A stretch of 64,000 nucleotides of DNA, taken from assembly GCA_016185065.1 (NCBI GenBank), contig JACPOL010000005.1, forward strand, positions 1-64,000. Reading direction: 5' to 3'. The translations under genes were made by a program, and so were the position numbers. The notes under the pieces are model-generated. The model was not told the DNA's origin. It saw only the letters and a program-made list of their open reading frames with translations, and searched no databases. Shown here in pieces: positions 19,993-30,636 of the stretch (positions are counted from its first letter, which is position 1; each line of letters starts with the position of its first letter). This stretch comes from Chlamydiales bacterium. Lineage in GTDB: Bacteria > Chlamydiota > Chlamydiia > Chlamydiales > Rhabdochlamydiaceae.

Positions 19993-21213
19993 TCAAGGAA
20001 AACTGAGTAGGGCGATGCTCTCAAGATGGGGTGTATGAGGGAACTGGTCTACTGGCTGGAGCTTAAGCAGCTTATATCCATTTTCTATAAAAACCTTCAC
20101 ATTTTGCGCTTGTGTGGCCGGATTACAGGAGACATATAGAATTTTTTTCGGTGCAAGGCGGAGGATCTGCGCGATCGAGGTGGGATCGAGGCCCGCTCGT
20201 GGAGGATCGACGATAACAAGGTCGGGGTGGAGCGCTTGATCTTCCCAGCTTTTGAGGATCTTCCCGACATCCCCGCAGTGGATCTCCATATTTTTCGTCC
20301 CATTGCGCTCTAGGTTGCTCTCCGCATCAAAGGTCGCTTCTGGGTTTAACTCGATTCCGGTAACTCTTCCCGCGCGCTCTGCAAAGACCATTCCGAGGGT
20401 TGCAGTGCCGCAATAGAGATCAAGCACATGCATCTCTGGGGTAACGGCGCACATTTCAAGCGCGCGGCCGTAGAGGATCTCCGCTTGCAGGGAGTTGGGC
20501 TGAAAGAAGGAGGTGGGGCTGATCTTAAATGTGAAGATTCGCTTTTTCCCCTCGATCTCTATCTCTAGGCGCTCTGTGATGTGGTCCGGGCCGGAGAGAA
20601 GCATCTCAAAAAACTGGGTTGGCGACCCCTTCTGGATCTGTTGAATTCTGAGAAAGATGCTGATGCGCATCTGCTCCTCTTCGGGAACAACTCTTTTTAC
20701 GGCGTTTACAAACCCATCTAGCTGATCTTTTGTGAGGGCAAAGTCGCTCTGTCCCGACACGGTTAAAATCGCCATCTTATCCTGCGTCCGCTTGCCCTCT
20801 CTGAGCGTGAGGGTGCGGAGCGAGCCGGTGTTCGCATAGGGGTGGTAGGCTTTGATCTGCGTGCTCTTCCACCAGTCGCGAACGCTATTTAATGTTTTTG
20901 TGAACCAGGGGGAGGTGAGGTAGCACTCTTCGACGTTGAGCACGCGTCTTCCGCTTCGCTTGAGCATGAGGCCCAGAAAGTGGTCCTGAGCCTTATTTTG
21001 CGAGAAGGAGAACTCCATCTTGTTGCGGTAGCGCCACGGATCCCGGCAGGGGATAATCTCATCAAGCTTGACTCCTTCGAGGAGGCCGAGTGCGGAGAAG
21101 AGCTGCTCGATCGTCTCAGATTTTTTTTTGAGCTGCTCGGAGTAGGCGGTTGCTTGAGTGCTGCAGCCGCCGCAAGAATCGAGATGTGGACAGAGTGGGT
21201 GTTGCTCTTGCAC
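19993..21213 (-). CDS. 23S rRNA (uracil-5-)-methyltransferase, RlmD/TrmA family
   Basis: SAM-dependent RNA m5U methyltransferase, 406 residues. The N-terminal Fe-S cluster cysteines appear as 'CPHLDSCGGCS' (C8, C14, C17), with a fourth expected near the 'VEECYL' region. The SAM-binding core is 'LDLYCGTATLGMVFA', with 'GIELNP' and 'VIVDPPRAGLD'. The catalytic cysteine is in 'YVSCNPAT'. Whether the target is U1939 (RlmD), another 23S site or a tRNA cannot be read from sequence. It starts only 5 bases after hctA ends, so the two are probably cotranscribed. Confidence 0.92.
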   Translation of the reverse strand: MQEQHPLCPHLDSCGGCSTQATAYSEQLKKKSETIEQLFSALGLLEGVKLDEIIPCRDPWRYRNKMEFSFSQNKAQDHFLGLMLKRSGRRVLNVEECYLTSPWFTKTLNSVRDWWKSTQIKAYHPYANTGSLRTLTLREGKRTQDKMAILTVSGQSDFALTKDQLDGFVNAVKRVVPEEEQMRISIFLRIQQIQKGSPTQFFEMLLSGPDHITERLEIEIEGKKRIFTFKISPTSFFQPNSLQAEILYGRALEMCAVTPEMHVLDLYCGTATLGMVFAERAGRVTGIELNPEATFDAESNLERNGTKNMEIHCGDVGKILKSWEDQALHPDLVIVDPPRAGLDPTSIAQILRLAPKKILYVSCNPATQAQNVKVFIENGYKLLKLQPVDQFPHTPHLESIALLSFP

Positions 21214-21217
21214 CTAT

Positions 21218-21481
21218 CTACTTCTTCTTTTTGCTAGGGAGCTTAGCTGTCGCTTTTTTCGGTGCTGCAGCTTTGGGTTTAGTAGATTTTTTACTTGTTT
21301 TGCCCTTTCTCTCTTCTGCAATGGACTCTTTGCGGAAGGTCTTGGAAGTCTTTGCGAATTTAACGGAAGCTGTGCGCACTCTTTGTGAAGCAGCTCTATT
21401 GCCAGATTCAGCCTTGTCGAGGTCTTCGCAGATCTCTCCAAGAATAGTTCTCATCAGGGCGATCGTGTTTTTCAGTGCCAT
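21218..21481 (-). CDS. hctA: Histone H1-like DNA-condensing protein HctA (Hc1)
   Basis: Lysine-rich nucleoid protein that in Chlamydia compacts DNA in elementary bodies late in development. The N-terminal domain 'LGEICEDLDKAESGNRAASQ' followed by 'RVRTASVKFAKTSKTFRKESI' closely follows the Hc1 pattern I recall. The C-terminal tail (60-87) is nearly all Lys, Ala, Ser and Pro. At 87 residues it is shorter than C. trachomatis Hc1 (about 125), the loss being in the basic tail. It sits directly before the rRNA methyltransferase gene, as in Chlamydia. Expression is presumably late and may be limited by a small RNA in Chlamydia; no such site is visible here. Confidence 0.92.
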   Translation of the reverse strand: MALKNTIALMRTILGEICEDLDKAESGNRAASQRVRTASVKFAKTSKTFRKESIAEERKGKTSKKSTKPKAAAPKKATAKLPSKKKK

Positions 21482-21534
21482 AGACTCTCTCTCCAGATAA
21501 AAAAATTAACCGAGGGGAAGAGTAAGCTCTCTGC

Positions 21535-22539
21535 TCATATATTATCAATAGAGAGCGGGAGAATGTCGGTGAGGGCTCTACTATGATGCTTTAAGAGGAG
21601 GAGGCGGTCGAATCCGACAGCAACGCCGCAGCAGTCGGGAAGGCCCCGCTCAAGAGCTTCAAGGAGGCGCTCGTCGACTGGAAGAGGAGCCTTTCCCATC
21701 TTCTGGCGCTCGCGGTTAGAGGCTTCAAAGCGCCTGCGCTGCTCAAGCGGGTCGGTTAGCTCGTGGTAGCCATTGGCGAGCTCGATTCCATCGAAGTAGA
21801 CTTCAAAACGTTTGGCCACTTCGGCCCGATCCAAGATCTCGGTGCGCGCAAGGGCTGCCTGAGATGCGGGATAGTTTCGAACAACGGAGAGCTTATCTTT
21901 AGGTAGTTTCGGTTCGATGACAAAGCTCATCAGGCACTGCAACAGGGTGTCTCGGTCCCACTCCTGAGTGTCAAAAGAGAGGGCGAGCTTGTGCTGTTTG
22001 GCGCACTCTATGAGCTGCTCTACTGTAGCATCTACATAATCGATTCCTGCGTGGGTGAGGATCAGCTTGCGGTAGTCGAAATAGAGGGCTTGCTGATCTC
22101 CTAAAAAAAGACGGATATAGTCAAGGGTCTCTTCGATCATCGCTTCGAAGGTGTAGCCGCAGCGGTACCACTCTGTCATGGTGAATTCGGGCTGGTGCAG
22201 GGGGCCGACCTCCTCCTTGCGGAAGACGTGGCTTAGCTGGTAGATGTCGCCGATTCCTTGGGAGAGGAGCTGCTTCATCCCATATTCAGGAGAGGTGTGC
22301 AGGTAGCCGACAACTCCCTCTTTTACCTGGACCTGCATCACATCGATATGCGTGTCGACACAGGCGGAGAGGCTAAGGGCTGGACAGTCGACCTCTAAAA
22401 CATCTCTTTGGGCGAAAAATGAACGAGACCGCGCTAGCATCGCCGCACGGTCTCTTAAAAGAAGATTTTTTAATTTAAACTCTTGAGACGTATTCACCGG
22501 TACGAGTATCGACTTTAATTTTGTCGCCTTCGTTGACAA
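21535..22539 (-). CDS. epmA: EF-P lysine lysyltransferase EpmA (GenX/PoxA)
   Basis: A class II lysyl-tRNA synthetase catalytic core without the tRNA anticodon-binding domain. It attaches beta-lysine to the conserved lysine of EF-P. Motif 2 is visible as 'FRKEEVGPLHQPEFTMTEWYR', and motif 3 as 'GVAVGFDRLLLL' near the C terminus. About 310-334 residues. The annotated ATG at 22539 lies 65 bases inside efp; a GTG about 48 bases later or ATG 22440 are alternatives, but the conserved 'LLLRDRAAMLARSRSFF' start region requires overlap with the end of efp unless 22440 is used. No ribosome site favours one choice. Overlap with its own substrate gene implies tight co-expression. Confidence 0.9.
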   Translation of the reverse strand: MSTKATKLKSILVPVNTSQEFKLKNLLLRDRAAMLARSRSFFAQRDVLEVDCPALSLSACVDTHIDVMQVQVKEGVVGYLHTSPEYGMKQLLSQGIGDIYQLSHVFRKEEVGPLHQPEFTMTEWYRCGYTFEAMIEETLDYIRLFLGDQQALYFDYRKLILTHAGIDYVDATVEQLIECAKQHKLALSFDTQEWDRDTLLQCLMSFVIEPKLPKDKLSVVRNYPASQAALARTEILDRAEVAKRFEVYFDGIELANGYHELTDPLEQRRRFEASNRERQKMGKAPLPVDERLLEALERGLPDCCGVAVGFDRLLLLKHHSRALTDILPLSIDNI

Positions 22540-23041
22540 AGATAGGCACTTGGATCTTGGCGCCGCTATCTGTTGTCGCAGGTTTAAGGACGCGTCCTGA
22601 GGTGTCGCCGCGGAGGCCGGGAGCGGTCTCGGTGACTGTCATCTCCATGAAGGTCGGCGGGTTAAAATCTATCGGCTCGTTCTTGTAAAAGATCACATCG
22701 TAGATGATCTCTTCCATGAGCCACTGTGCTTTTTCTCCAATAATTTTTAGAGAGATGGTGATCTGGTCGAAGGTCTGATCATCCATGAAGACTACAGCAT
22801 CGCTCTCTTTGTAGAGCATGCGCATTTTAGACTCGTGAACGTCTGCAAGATCCAGCTTCTCACCGGATTTGAAGGTGCGCTCGATGACTCTTCCAGTCTT
22901 GAGGTTTTTTAACTTTGTGCGGTTGAAGGGCTGGCCCTTGCCGGGCTTAACAAACTCATTCCCGACGATAGTGTAGGGCTCTCCGTCGACCTCTACCTTC
23001 ATGCCCATCTTAAATTCATTTGTGGCGACTTGTTGTGCCAT
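22475..23041 (-). CDS. efp: Translation elongation factor P
   Basis: Helps ribosomes past poly-proline stretches. 188 residues, the normal size, with the three beta-barrel domains. The tip of domain I reads 'FVKPGKGQPFNRTKL' with lysine K35 in the Gly-Lys-Gly loop, the residue that EpmA beta-lysylates, which fits the epmA gene overlapping the 3' end. A 'gagg' ribosome site sits 5 bases before the ATG. Chlamydia carries two EF-P genes as I recall; this one corresponds by context to the copy near amn/alaS. The region upstream is the GGGCAC repeat at 23090-23305, which must contain or adjoin its promoter. Confidence 0.95.
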   Translation of the reverse strand: MAQQVATNEFKMGMKVEVDGEPYTIVGNEFVKPGKGQPFNRTKLKNLKTGRVIERTFKSGEKLDLADVHESKMRMLYKESDAVVFMDDQTFDQITISLKIIGEKAQWLMEEIIYDVIFYKNEPIDFNPPTFMEMTVTETAPGLRGDTSGRVLKPATTDSGAKIQVPIFVNEGDKIKVDTRTGEYVSRV

Positions 23042-23089
23042 AAAAACCTCATGGTGATAAAGGGGAGACTCTACCTTGCGCGGGGATAA

Positions 23090-23305
23090 ACTTCAAGAGC
23101 AGGGGGTGGGAGGGGAATCGGGAAGAGGGGGGAGAAGAGCGGGCACGGGCACGCACACGGGCACGTTTACGAAGGAGGGGGAACGGGAATCGGGAAGAGA
23201 GGGGAGAAGAGCGGGCACGGGCACGTTTACGAAGGGGAAAGAGCGGACTCTCTCTTCTTTCGTGAACGTGTGCGTGCCTGTGCCGGTGCCCGATCCCGTT
23301 CTTTT
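23090..23305. repeat. GGGCAC-rich direct and inverted repeat block
   Basis: Two direct copies of 'gggaatcgggaagag' + 'gagaagagcgggcacgggcacg' (about 23113-23150 and 23185-23225), each followed by 'gtttacgaagg'. An inverted version follows at 23260-23303 ('cgtgaacgtgtgcgtgcctg' then 'tgccggtgcccgatcccgtt'). The arms can pair into a long hairpin around 'gaaagagcggactctctctt'. Units are about 6 bases ('gggcac'). It fills the whole spacer between the Inc-like operon and efp. The open frame through it is a by-product. Confidence 0.8.
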
Positions 23306-23313
23306 CTTTTTTC

Positions 23314-24564
23314 TTAAGATTGGGAGGTGGGGGTGGCGGCTTTGATTTTTGCGAGGAGGTCGCTCAGTGCTTGGGTCTTTTCTTTGATTTTTGCGTCGTA
23401 GGTAGCGCTGAGCTGCTCTTTTTTTGCCGCAACTGATTCTAGCTCTGCGGTGAGGGCGCGTTGGGCAGCGACCAGTTCCTGGTTTTTTGTATCTAGGAGC
23501 TGGGTTGTAGCGTTTAAATTGGCTTGAGCGGTGGCGGTCTCTGCACTCAAGGCATGAAGCGCAGCTTGCTGCTCCTGCACGCTTTTTACTGCTTGATCAA
23601 ATGAGCTTCTGAGTTCTTGTAGATCTGCAGAGAGTTTCTGGAGCTGCTCCGTTTTTGTAGTGATCTCCGCTTCAACAGCTTTTAGTTGAGCCACTCTCCC
23701 TTCCAGCTCGGCGCTATCTTTATCTAACTCTTTGCCAGCAGCAGCTAATTTTTGAGTGGCGGCTTCAGCGGAGGCTCTCTCATCTTTTAGGAGAGCGAGG
23801 ATCTTCTGAGCCGCTTGCTGTCCGAGGAGGATCTTCTCTGCAAGTGCCTGTTGACCCTTGTCAACCAGTGCTGTGAAGCTCGCGCGTTCACCGGAGAGTT
23901 TTGTAGTGGCCTGTCCCAAGCTCTCTTTCTCTTTTCCCAAAAGCCCAATCTCTGACATGAGCTCTCTTGTCTGATCTGAATAGCCAGAACAGAGCTTGTT
24001 AAGAGCTTCCATGCCTTTCTGAAACTCTTCAAGCTGCGTGCGCAGAGCGCTTTCGGATTTCACAAGAGTGTCATTTTGTGTTTTTAGAGAGCCTTCTGAA
24101 CTGCTCTTTGCTTGAAGTTCGGCCCTTACGCTGCTTAGAGAAGCTTCAAGGCTGTTTTTTGATTTTTCCAAACCATCAATAATTTTCTGGGAGTCTGCTA
24201 GCTGCTTAGAAAAGATAGCCTGTGCTTTAGTGAGTGTTTTTGCTCCGCTTGCGAGATCCCCTGTTGCGTGTTCAAGAACTTCAGCTCCTACTTCGATCTC
24301 TTTATCGTCGCTATCCAGACACTCTACTACCGTTTTGTAGGCGGTGACAATGCCGATGAGGCCGCAGATCATGCCGAGTTCGGGAGCGCCAGAGAAGAAT
24401 GCAAGAGCGACCCCGATGACAGCTAGAACTGTTGCCGTTGCCATCAAGATGCAGTCTATCCATTCGAAGCAGCTCTCGCAGCAACCCACGCATGGGAGGA
24501 GCTCCAAGAGAGCCTGATTAGCAATCTGAGAGGAGGCATCAAAGCGAGGAGAGGTTGCTATCAT
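23314..24564 (-). CDS. Inc-like bilobed membrane protein with long coiled coil (416 aa)
   Basis: Unnamed. A Cys-rich N terminus (residues 25-38) is followed by two adjacent membrane spans (about 38-58 and 62-82) with a short turn, the bilobed signature of chlamydial inclusion membrane proteins. Residues 95-410 are predicted coiled coil (repeating Leu/Ala/Gln/Glu heptads). With both ends on one side, the coiled coil would face the host cytosol if the protein sits in the inclusion membrane, as for IncA. It is the third gene of a three-gene operon: its ATG overlaps the stop of the gene at 24561 by 4 bases. An alternative is a bacterial cell-envelope protein. Confidence 0.8.
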   Translation of the reverse strand: MIATSPRFDASSQIANQALLELLPCVGCCESCFEWIDCILMATATVLAVIGVALAFFSGAPELGMICGLIGIVTAYKTVVECLDSDDKEIEVGAEVLEHATGDLASGAKTLTKAQAIFSKQLADSQKIIDGLEKSKNSLEASLSSVRAELQAKSSSEGSLKTQNDTLVKSESALRTQLEEFQKGMEALNKLCSGYSDQTRELMSEIGLLGKEKESLGQATTKLSGERASFTALVDKGQQALAEKILLGQQAAQKILALLKDERASAEAATQKLAAAGKELDKDSAELEGRVAQLKAVEAEITTKTEQLQKLSADLQELRSSFDQAVKSVQEQQAALHALSAETATAQANLNATTQLLDTKNQELVAAQRALTAELESVAAKKEQLSATYDAKIKEKTQALSDLLAKIKAATPTSQS

Positions 24565-25787
24565 ACATTGTTAAGAGCTGCGATCTGAGCGTCTATGGAA
24601 TCCGCTTCTTTTTTTAGAGCGTCAGTTGCACTTTTTGCATCGGCGAGTAGGGGTGCAGATCCCGCAGCGGCGCTTTTGACCTCTGCGGATATTTTTTGCA
24701 GGTCGGCGCCTGCGCTCTTGGAGTTCTCAAGTAGAGTTGTAAGAGAGGCTCTCTCTTGCGCAAAAGCTTCTCTCTCTTTCTTCATGTTTTCGACGAGCGA
24801 GGCGTATGCTCCTTGCGTACTTTCGAGCTTCTGTTGAGTCTCCGTATGCTGTTTTTGGAGTTGGGCAAAGGCGGTGGTATCTGCATGGAAGGCGTCGCCT
24901 GCTCTTGCAATTTCTCCAGCGGCAGCCTCCAGCGTCTTTCCTATCGCTGCCAAAGCTGCGCTCTTCTCGCTTACATCTCTCATTACAGATTCAAAAAACT
25001 GTGAAGAGCTTGTTGACAGCTCGTTAATTTTTTGAAGGTCTTGGGCAAGCGTCGAATCGATCTGTATTGTAAAGGTGCCCACCTTCTGGCTCTCTTGCTG
25101 GCTAGCCTGGATCTGCACGCTGAGCTTCCCAACAACTGCTTGAAGAAAGGCGCTCGCCTTTCCCTGCTCTGAGATCTGAGCTTGAAACTTTGCAAGATCT
25201 CCTCCCAGCGTATTGAGCTGGGCAGCTTGAGAAGAGACGATCTTCTGAAGGGTATTCGTATTGTCTTTTAAGTGAGAATTCTCATCGTGAAAGGAGTGTG
25301 ATGAGTCGGCGATAACCTTTGCAACCCCAGCAGCCATATCCTTGGTCTCTTTGCCAATTGCTGCGCCATCATCATGCCAGCGTACTGTCTGCTGCTCGAT
25401 CCGCTCTAGAAGCGATCTATTTTCGTCTGTGAGTTTTTCTATTTGAGTGGCGCGTGTGCCCATATCCGCAACTAACTGCCGTGTTATCTGGTGGCTATTT
25501 CTCTGCTTCACATGACCTATAACTAGACAGACTTCGACAAGCGCAAGGCCAGCTTCAAAATAGGGTGCAAACGAAGAGCCGCTAAAAAAAGAGGAGACGA
25601 ATCCTGCAGCTGTTAGCGTTTCACTCATTCCGAAAGCTAGATCATAACGGGTCCAGGTCCATCTAGATGGGGCTGCACCCACTGGAGCAGCAGCGGCAGC
25701 GGCTGGCGCCGCTGCCGGAAGAACATCTAGACTTAGATGACCTGCGCCGCCTGCGCCCGCGCCAACTCTACTAGCAGCTCCGCTCAT
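24561..25787 (-). CDS. Inc-like bilobed membrane protein with coiled coil (408 aa)
   Basis: Unnamed middle gene of the operon. The first 45 residues are Gly/Ala-rich and disordered. Two hydrophobic segments near 53-70 and 73-92 ('LTAAGFVSSFFSG', 'FEAGLALVEVCLVIG') form a hairpin, and residues 100-400 are coiled coil with 'QIEKLTDENRSLLERIEQQ'-type heptads. It shares architecture with both neighbours, although their sequences differ, so they are either ancient paralogues or were selected for the same topology. It is coupled by ATGA overlaps at 25784 and 24561. Host-facing function is inferred from topology only. Confidence 0.8.
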   Translation of the reverse strand: MSGAASRVGAGAGGAGHLSLDVLPAAAPAAAAAAPVGAAPSRWTWTRYDLAFGMSETLTAAGFVSSFFSGSSFAPYFEAGLALVEVCLVIGHVKQRNSHQITRQLVADMGTRATQIEKLTDENRSLLERIEQQTVRWHDDGAAIGKETKDMAAGVAKVIADSSHSFHDENSHLKDNTNTLQKIVSSQAAQLNTLGGDLAKFQAQISEQGKASAFLQAVVGKLSVQIQASQQESQKVGTFTIQIDSTLAQDLQKINELSTSSSQFFESVMRDVSEKSAALAAIGKTLEAAAGEIARAGDAFHADTTAFAQLQKQHTETQQKLESTQGAYASLVENMKKEREAFAQERASLTTLLENSKSAGADLQKISAEVKSAAAGSAPLLADAKSATDALKKEADSIDAQIAALNNV

Positions 25788-26590
25788 GTAACAATTCCAG
25801 CAGATGTTCTTTGTTGAGATGGGAAGAGAGCTCCTCTCCCCATAAGAGCAGCTAGGGGAAGTTCGTGTGTTGCAATGTGCGACGCTGCGCTTGTGAGTAC
25901 GCCAGAAGCAACTGCAGAAGCTGCGGTCAAGCTGTCGGTTGCTGCCTGCTGCTGTACGACCTGTCTCTGGAGTGCTCCAATAGCTCCTTCAAGATGACCT
26001 TTTTGTTGTTCGAGAGCTGATACAGAATCAAGGAGTCGTTGATACGCTGGTTGCGCCATCATCGCTTCAATTCTTCCTGCGATCTGTTCAAATCGCGTAG
26101 CCAAGAGGTCGCCAGCTTCTCTCGTTGTTGCGAGGTTAGTATTTTCATGGGCGAGTTTTTGAATCTCTTCCTGGAATCCTGGAAGCACAGTTTCAAATCT
26201 TCCAGCGACACTATGTACGCGATCGACTTGAGATCTGAGTTCAGCATTTGCAGATTGTAGTTGCTGCACTAGGCGCTGCGCTCCGATGGAATCGAGGGCA
26301 AAGAGGAGGACGGTTGCGCAGAATGCAAGTCCTAGCGCAGAGAAGAGAGCTCCTGAGAAGAGTGCTTCAACTGCACAGATGATGAGGTAGACTGTTGCTG
26401 CGACGATGGGGATCTCTCGCCAGTACTGTGCAACACGTCCAACAAGGCTGGTGATGCAGTCGCAATCGAACCATGAATCATCACCTTGTGCAGATGCTGG
26501 CCCTTGTTGTTGCTGCTCTGGAGCTTGCGGCATCTGGATGATAACTGCTGGTACTTGACCAGGTGCAACACTTGTTACTTTGCCTGCCAT
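25784..26590 (-). CDS. Inc-like bilobed membrane protein with coiled coil (268 aa), first gene of operon
   Basis: Unnamed. Residues 1-45 are Pro/Gln-rich. Two hydrophobic segments lie at about 58-78 and 80-98 ('VAATVYLIICAVEALF', 'ALGLAFCATVLLFAL'), followed by coiled coil (105-240). The ATG at 26590 is preferred over the longer frame from 26623 because 'gaggaa' lies 6 bases before it. It shares no clear sequence identity with IncA, but the layout (bilobed hydrophobic domain then SNARE-like coiled coil) is that of Inc proteins that control inclusion fusion. No consensus promoter was found in the 180-base spacer to amn. Confidence 0.78.
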   Translation of the reverse strand: MAGKVTSVAPGQVPAVIIQMPQAPEQQQQGPASAQGDDSWFDCDCITSLVGRVAQYWREIPIVAATVYLIICAVEALFSGALFSALGLAFCATVLLFALDSIGAQRLVQQLQSANAELRSQVDRVHSVAGRFETVLPGFQEEIQKLAHENTNLATTREAGDLLATRFEQIAGRIEAMMAQPAYQRLLDSVSALEQQKGHLEGAIGALQRQVVQQQAATDSLTAASAVASGVLTSAASHIATHELPLAALMGRGALFPSQQRTSAGIVT

Positions 26591-26808
26591 AACACATTCC
26601 TCACGTTTAGTTTTTTCGTCCAACGACTTTCTTGGGCGCTTCGGACTTCTGAGAGAGAGGTTTATTTTTCAGTGCAGTGCAGAAATAGTGGAAGCGTTGG
26701 CTATTTATATATTTTTTACACTCTTTTTATTCAATCTTTAAACACGCTGGATTGCTTTTTGGGAGGTCATCGGTTAGGATGCGTATTTTATAGTAAAGTA
26801 GAGAGAAT

Positions 26809-27627
26809 ATGATTCAGCTAGATCCTCGAGAAGAGCAGTTTGCCAGAGACACACTTGAACGCTATGCGGGTTGCAACGTCACTGAGTTTCGCAGCAATCT
26901 TCTCCTTACCAACTTCCCTCGTTACGTCGACTACTTTGCCAAAAAGCGGAATCTGAAGGTGATTGAAGGGTCGATGTTTAAAATCGCGCACAGTCCCGAA
27001 GAGGATGTGAGCATTCTAGATTTTAAGATCGGCTCTCCAGCAGCAGCGCTCGTTGTAGATCTCTGCTCATTTCTTCCGATCAAGTCGAGTCTTCTTCTGG
27101 GGATGTGCGGCGGTCTGCGCAGACGCTACAAGGTGGGCGACTACCTCGTGCCGGTAGCGAGCATTCGAGGAGAGGGGACCTCCGATTTCTACTTCCCCCC
27201 AGAGGTGCCAGCTCTTGCAAACTTCTTGATGCAGAAGGCGGTGACAAATGTGTTGGATGAGCAGAAGACTCCCTACCACATCGGCATCACGTTTACTACA
27301 AACATGCGCTTCTGGGAGTTTAACGAGGAGTTCAAAACGCGGCTAAAAATGACAAAAGCTCAAGCGATCGAGATGGAGTGCGCAACCCTCTTTGCCGCAA
27401 GTTACAAGCGCAAGTTCACGCTCGGATCTCTTCTTCTTATCTCTGATCTTCCGCTGAATGCGGATGGAATTAAGACCAAGAAGAGCTCGGAGTTCGTCTA
27501 CGAGAAATACATGGCAGATCACGTGGAGAAGGGGGTTGCAATCCTCGCCTACTCCCGCACTCTGCAGTCGCGCAACGTCAAGGGCGCTTACCACAGAAAC
27601 ATCGGTCTCTCTTCAAACCCATCATGA
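26809..27627 (+). CDS. amn: AMP nucleosidase
   Basis: Splits AMP into adenine and ribose 5-phosphate; a nucleoside-phosphorylase-fold enzyme. 272 residues. The core has '[21 protein letters not shown]' (phosphate/ribose site) and '[13 protein letters not shown]' with the conserved Glu-Met-Glu that binds ribose, then 'LLISDLPL' with the catalytic Asp. It lacks the extra N-terminal domain of E. coli Amn, like the short chlamydial form. The next gene (acnA) starts about 8 bases after its stop. Confidence 0.9.
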   Translation: MIQLDPREEQFARDTLERYAGCNVTEFRSNLLLTNFPRYVDYFAKKRNLKVIEGSMFKIAHSPEEDVSILDFKIGSPAAALVVDLCSFLPIKSSLLLGMCGGLRRRYKVGDYLVPVASIRGEGTSDFYFPPEVPALANFLMQKAVTNVLDEQKTPYHIGITFTTNMRFWEFNEEFKTRLKMTKAQAIEMECATLFAASYKRKFTLGSLLLISDLPLNADGIKTKKSSEFVYEKYMADHVEKGVAILAYSRTLQSRNVKGAYHRNIGLSSNPS

Positions 27628-27635
27628 AGGAAAGT

Positions 27636-30485
<2,850 letters not shown>

Positions 30486-30498
30486 CTTGTAAACGTCT

Positions 30499-30517
30499 CG
30501 GCCCCGTTGAGGGGCCG
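30499..30517 (+). terminator. GC-rich hairpin after acnA
   Basis: Seven-pair stem 'cggcccc/ggggccg' with loop 'gttga', 13 bases after the acnA stop. The downstream sequence is only loosely T-rich ('actagtttatagtttt'), so terminator function is likely but weaker than at 3543 or 47668. Confidence 0.55.
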
Positions 30518-30609
30518 GACTCACTAGTTTATAGTTTTAACTAAATTTTAAGATGACATGTCTCTCCTGGTTCAAGATAAAATTTAATTGAAACCATAAA
30601 TTACGACAC

Positions 30610-30629
30610 CGTTTTCCTATAGGAAAACG
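30610..30629. promoter_or_regulatory. Perfect 20-bp palindrome downstream of mfd
   Basis: 'cgttttcctataggaaaacg' is a perfect self-complement. It lies 8 bases after the mfd stop (minus strand) in the convergent acnA/mfd spacer. With no loop it makes a poor RNA hairpin and looks more like a protein-binding site, but its place at the 3' ends of both genes argues against a promoter operator. Role unknown. Confidence 0.45.
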
Positions 30630-30636
30630 CGTACAT

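Noticed and set aside
23090..23305. CRISPR-like array
   Set aside because: Direct copies are only two, spacing is irregular, arms are inverted and no cas gene is near.
23076..23345. 89-codon plus-strand frame with Gly/Arg/Thr repeats
   Set aside because: It is a translation of the GGGCAC repeat and overlaps the end of the Inc-like gene in antisense.
30545..30570. 'gacatgtctctcctg' matching the right border of the 550-bp palindrome
   Set aside because: Only 15 bases match and the terminal repeat itself is not complete, so a second copy or excision scar cannot be supported; recorded only as a lead.
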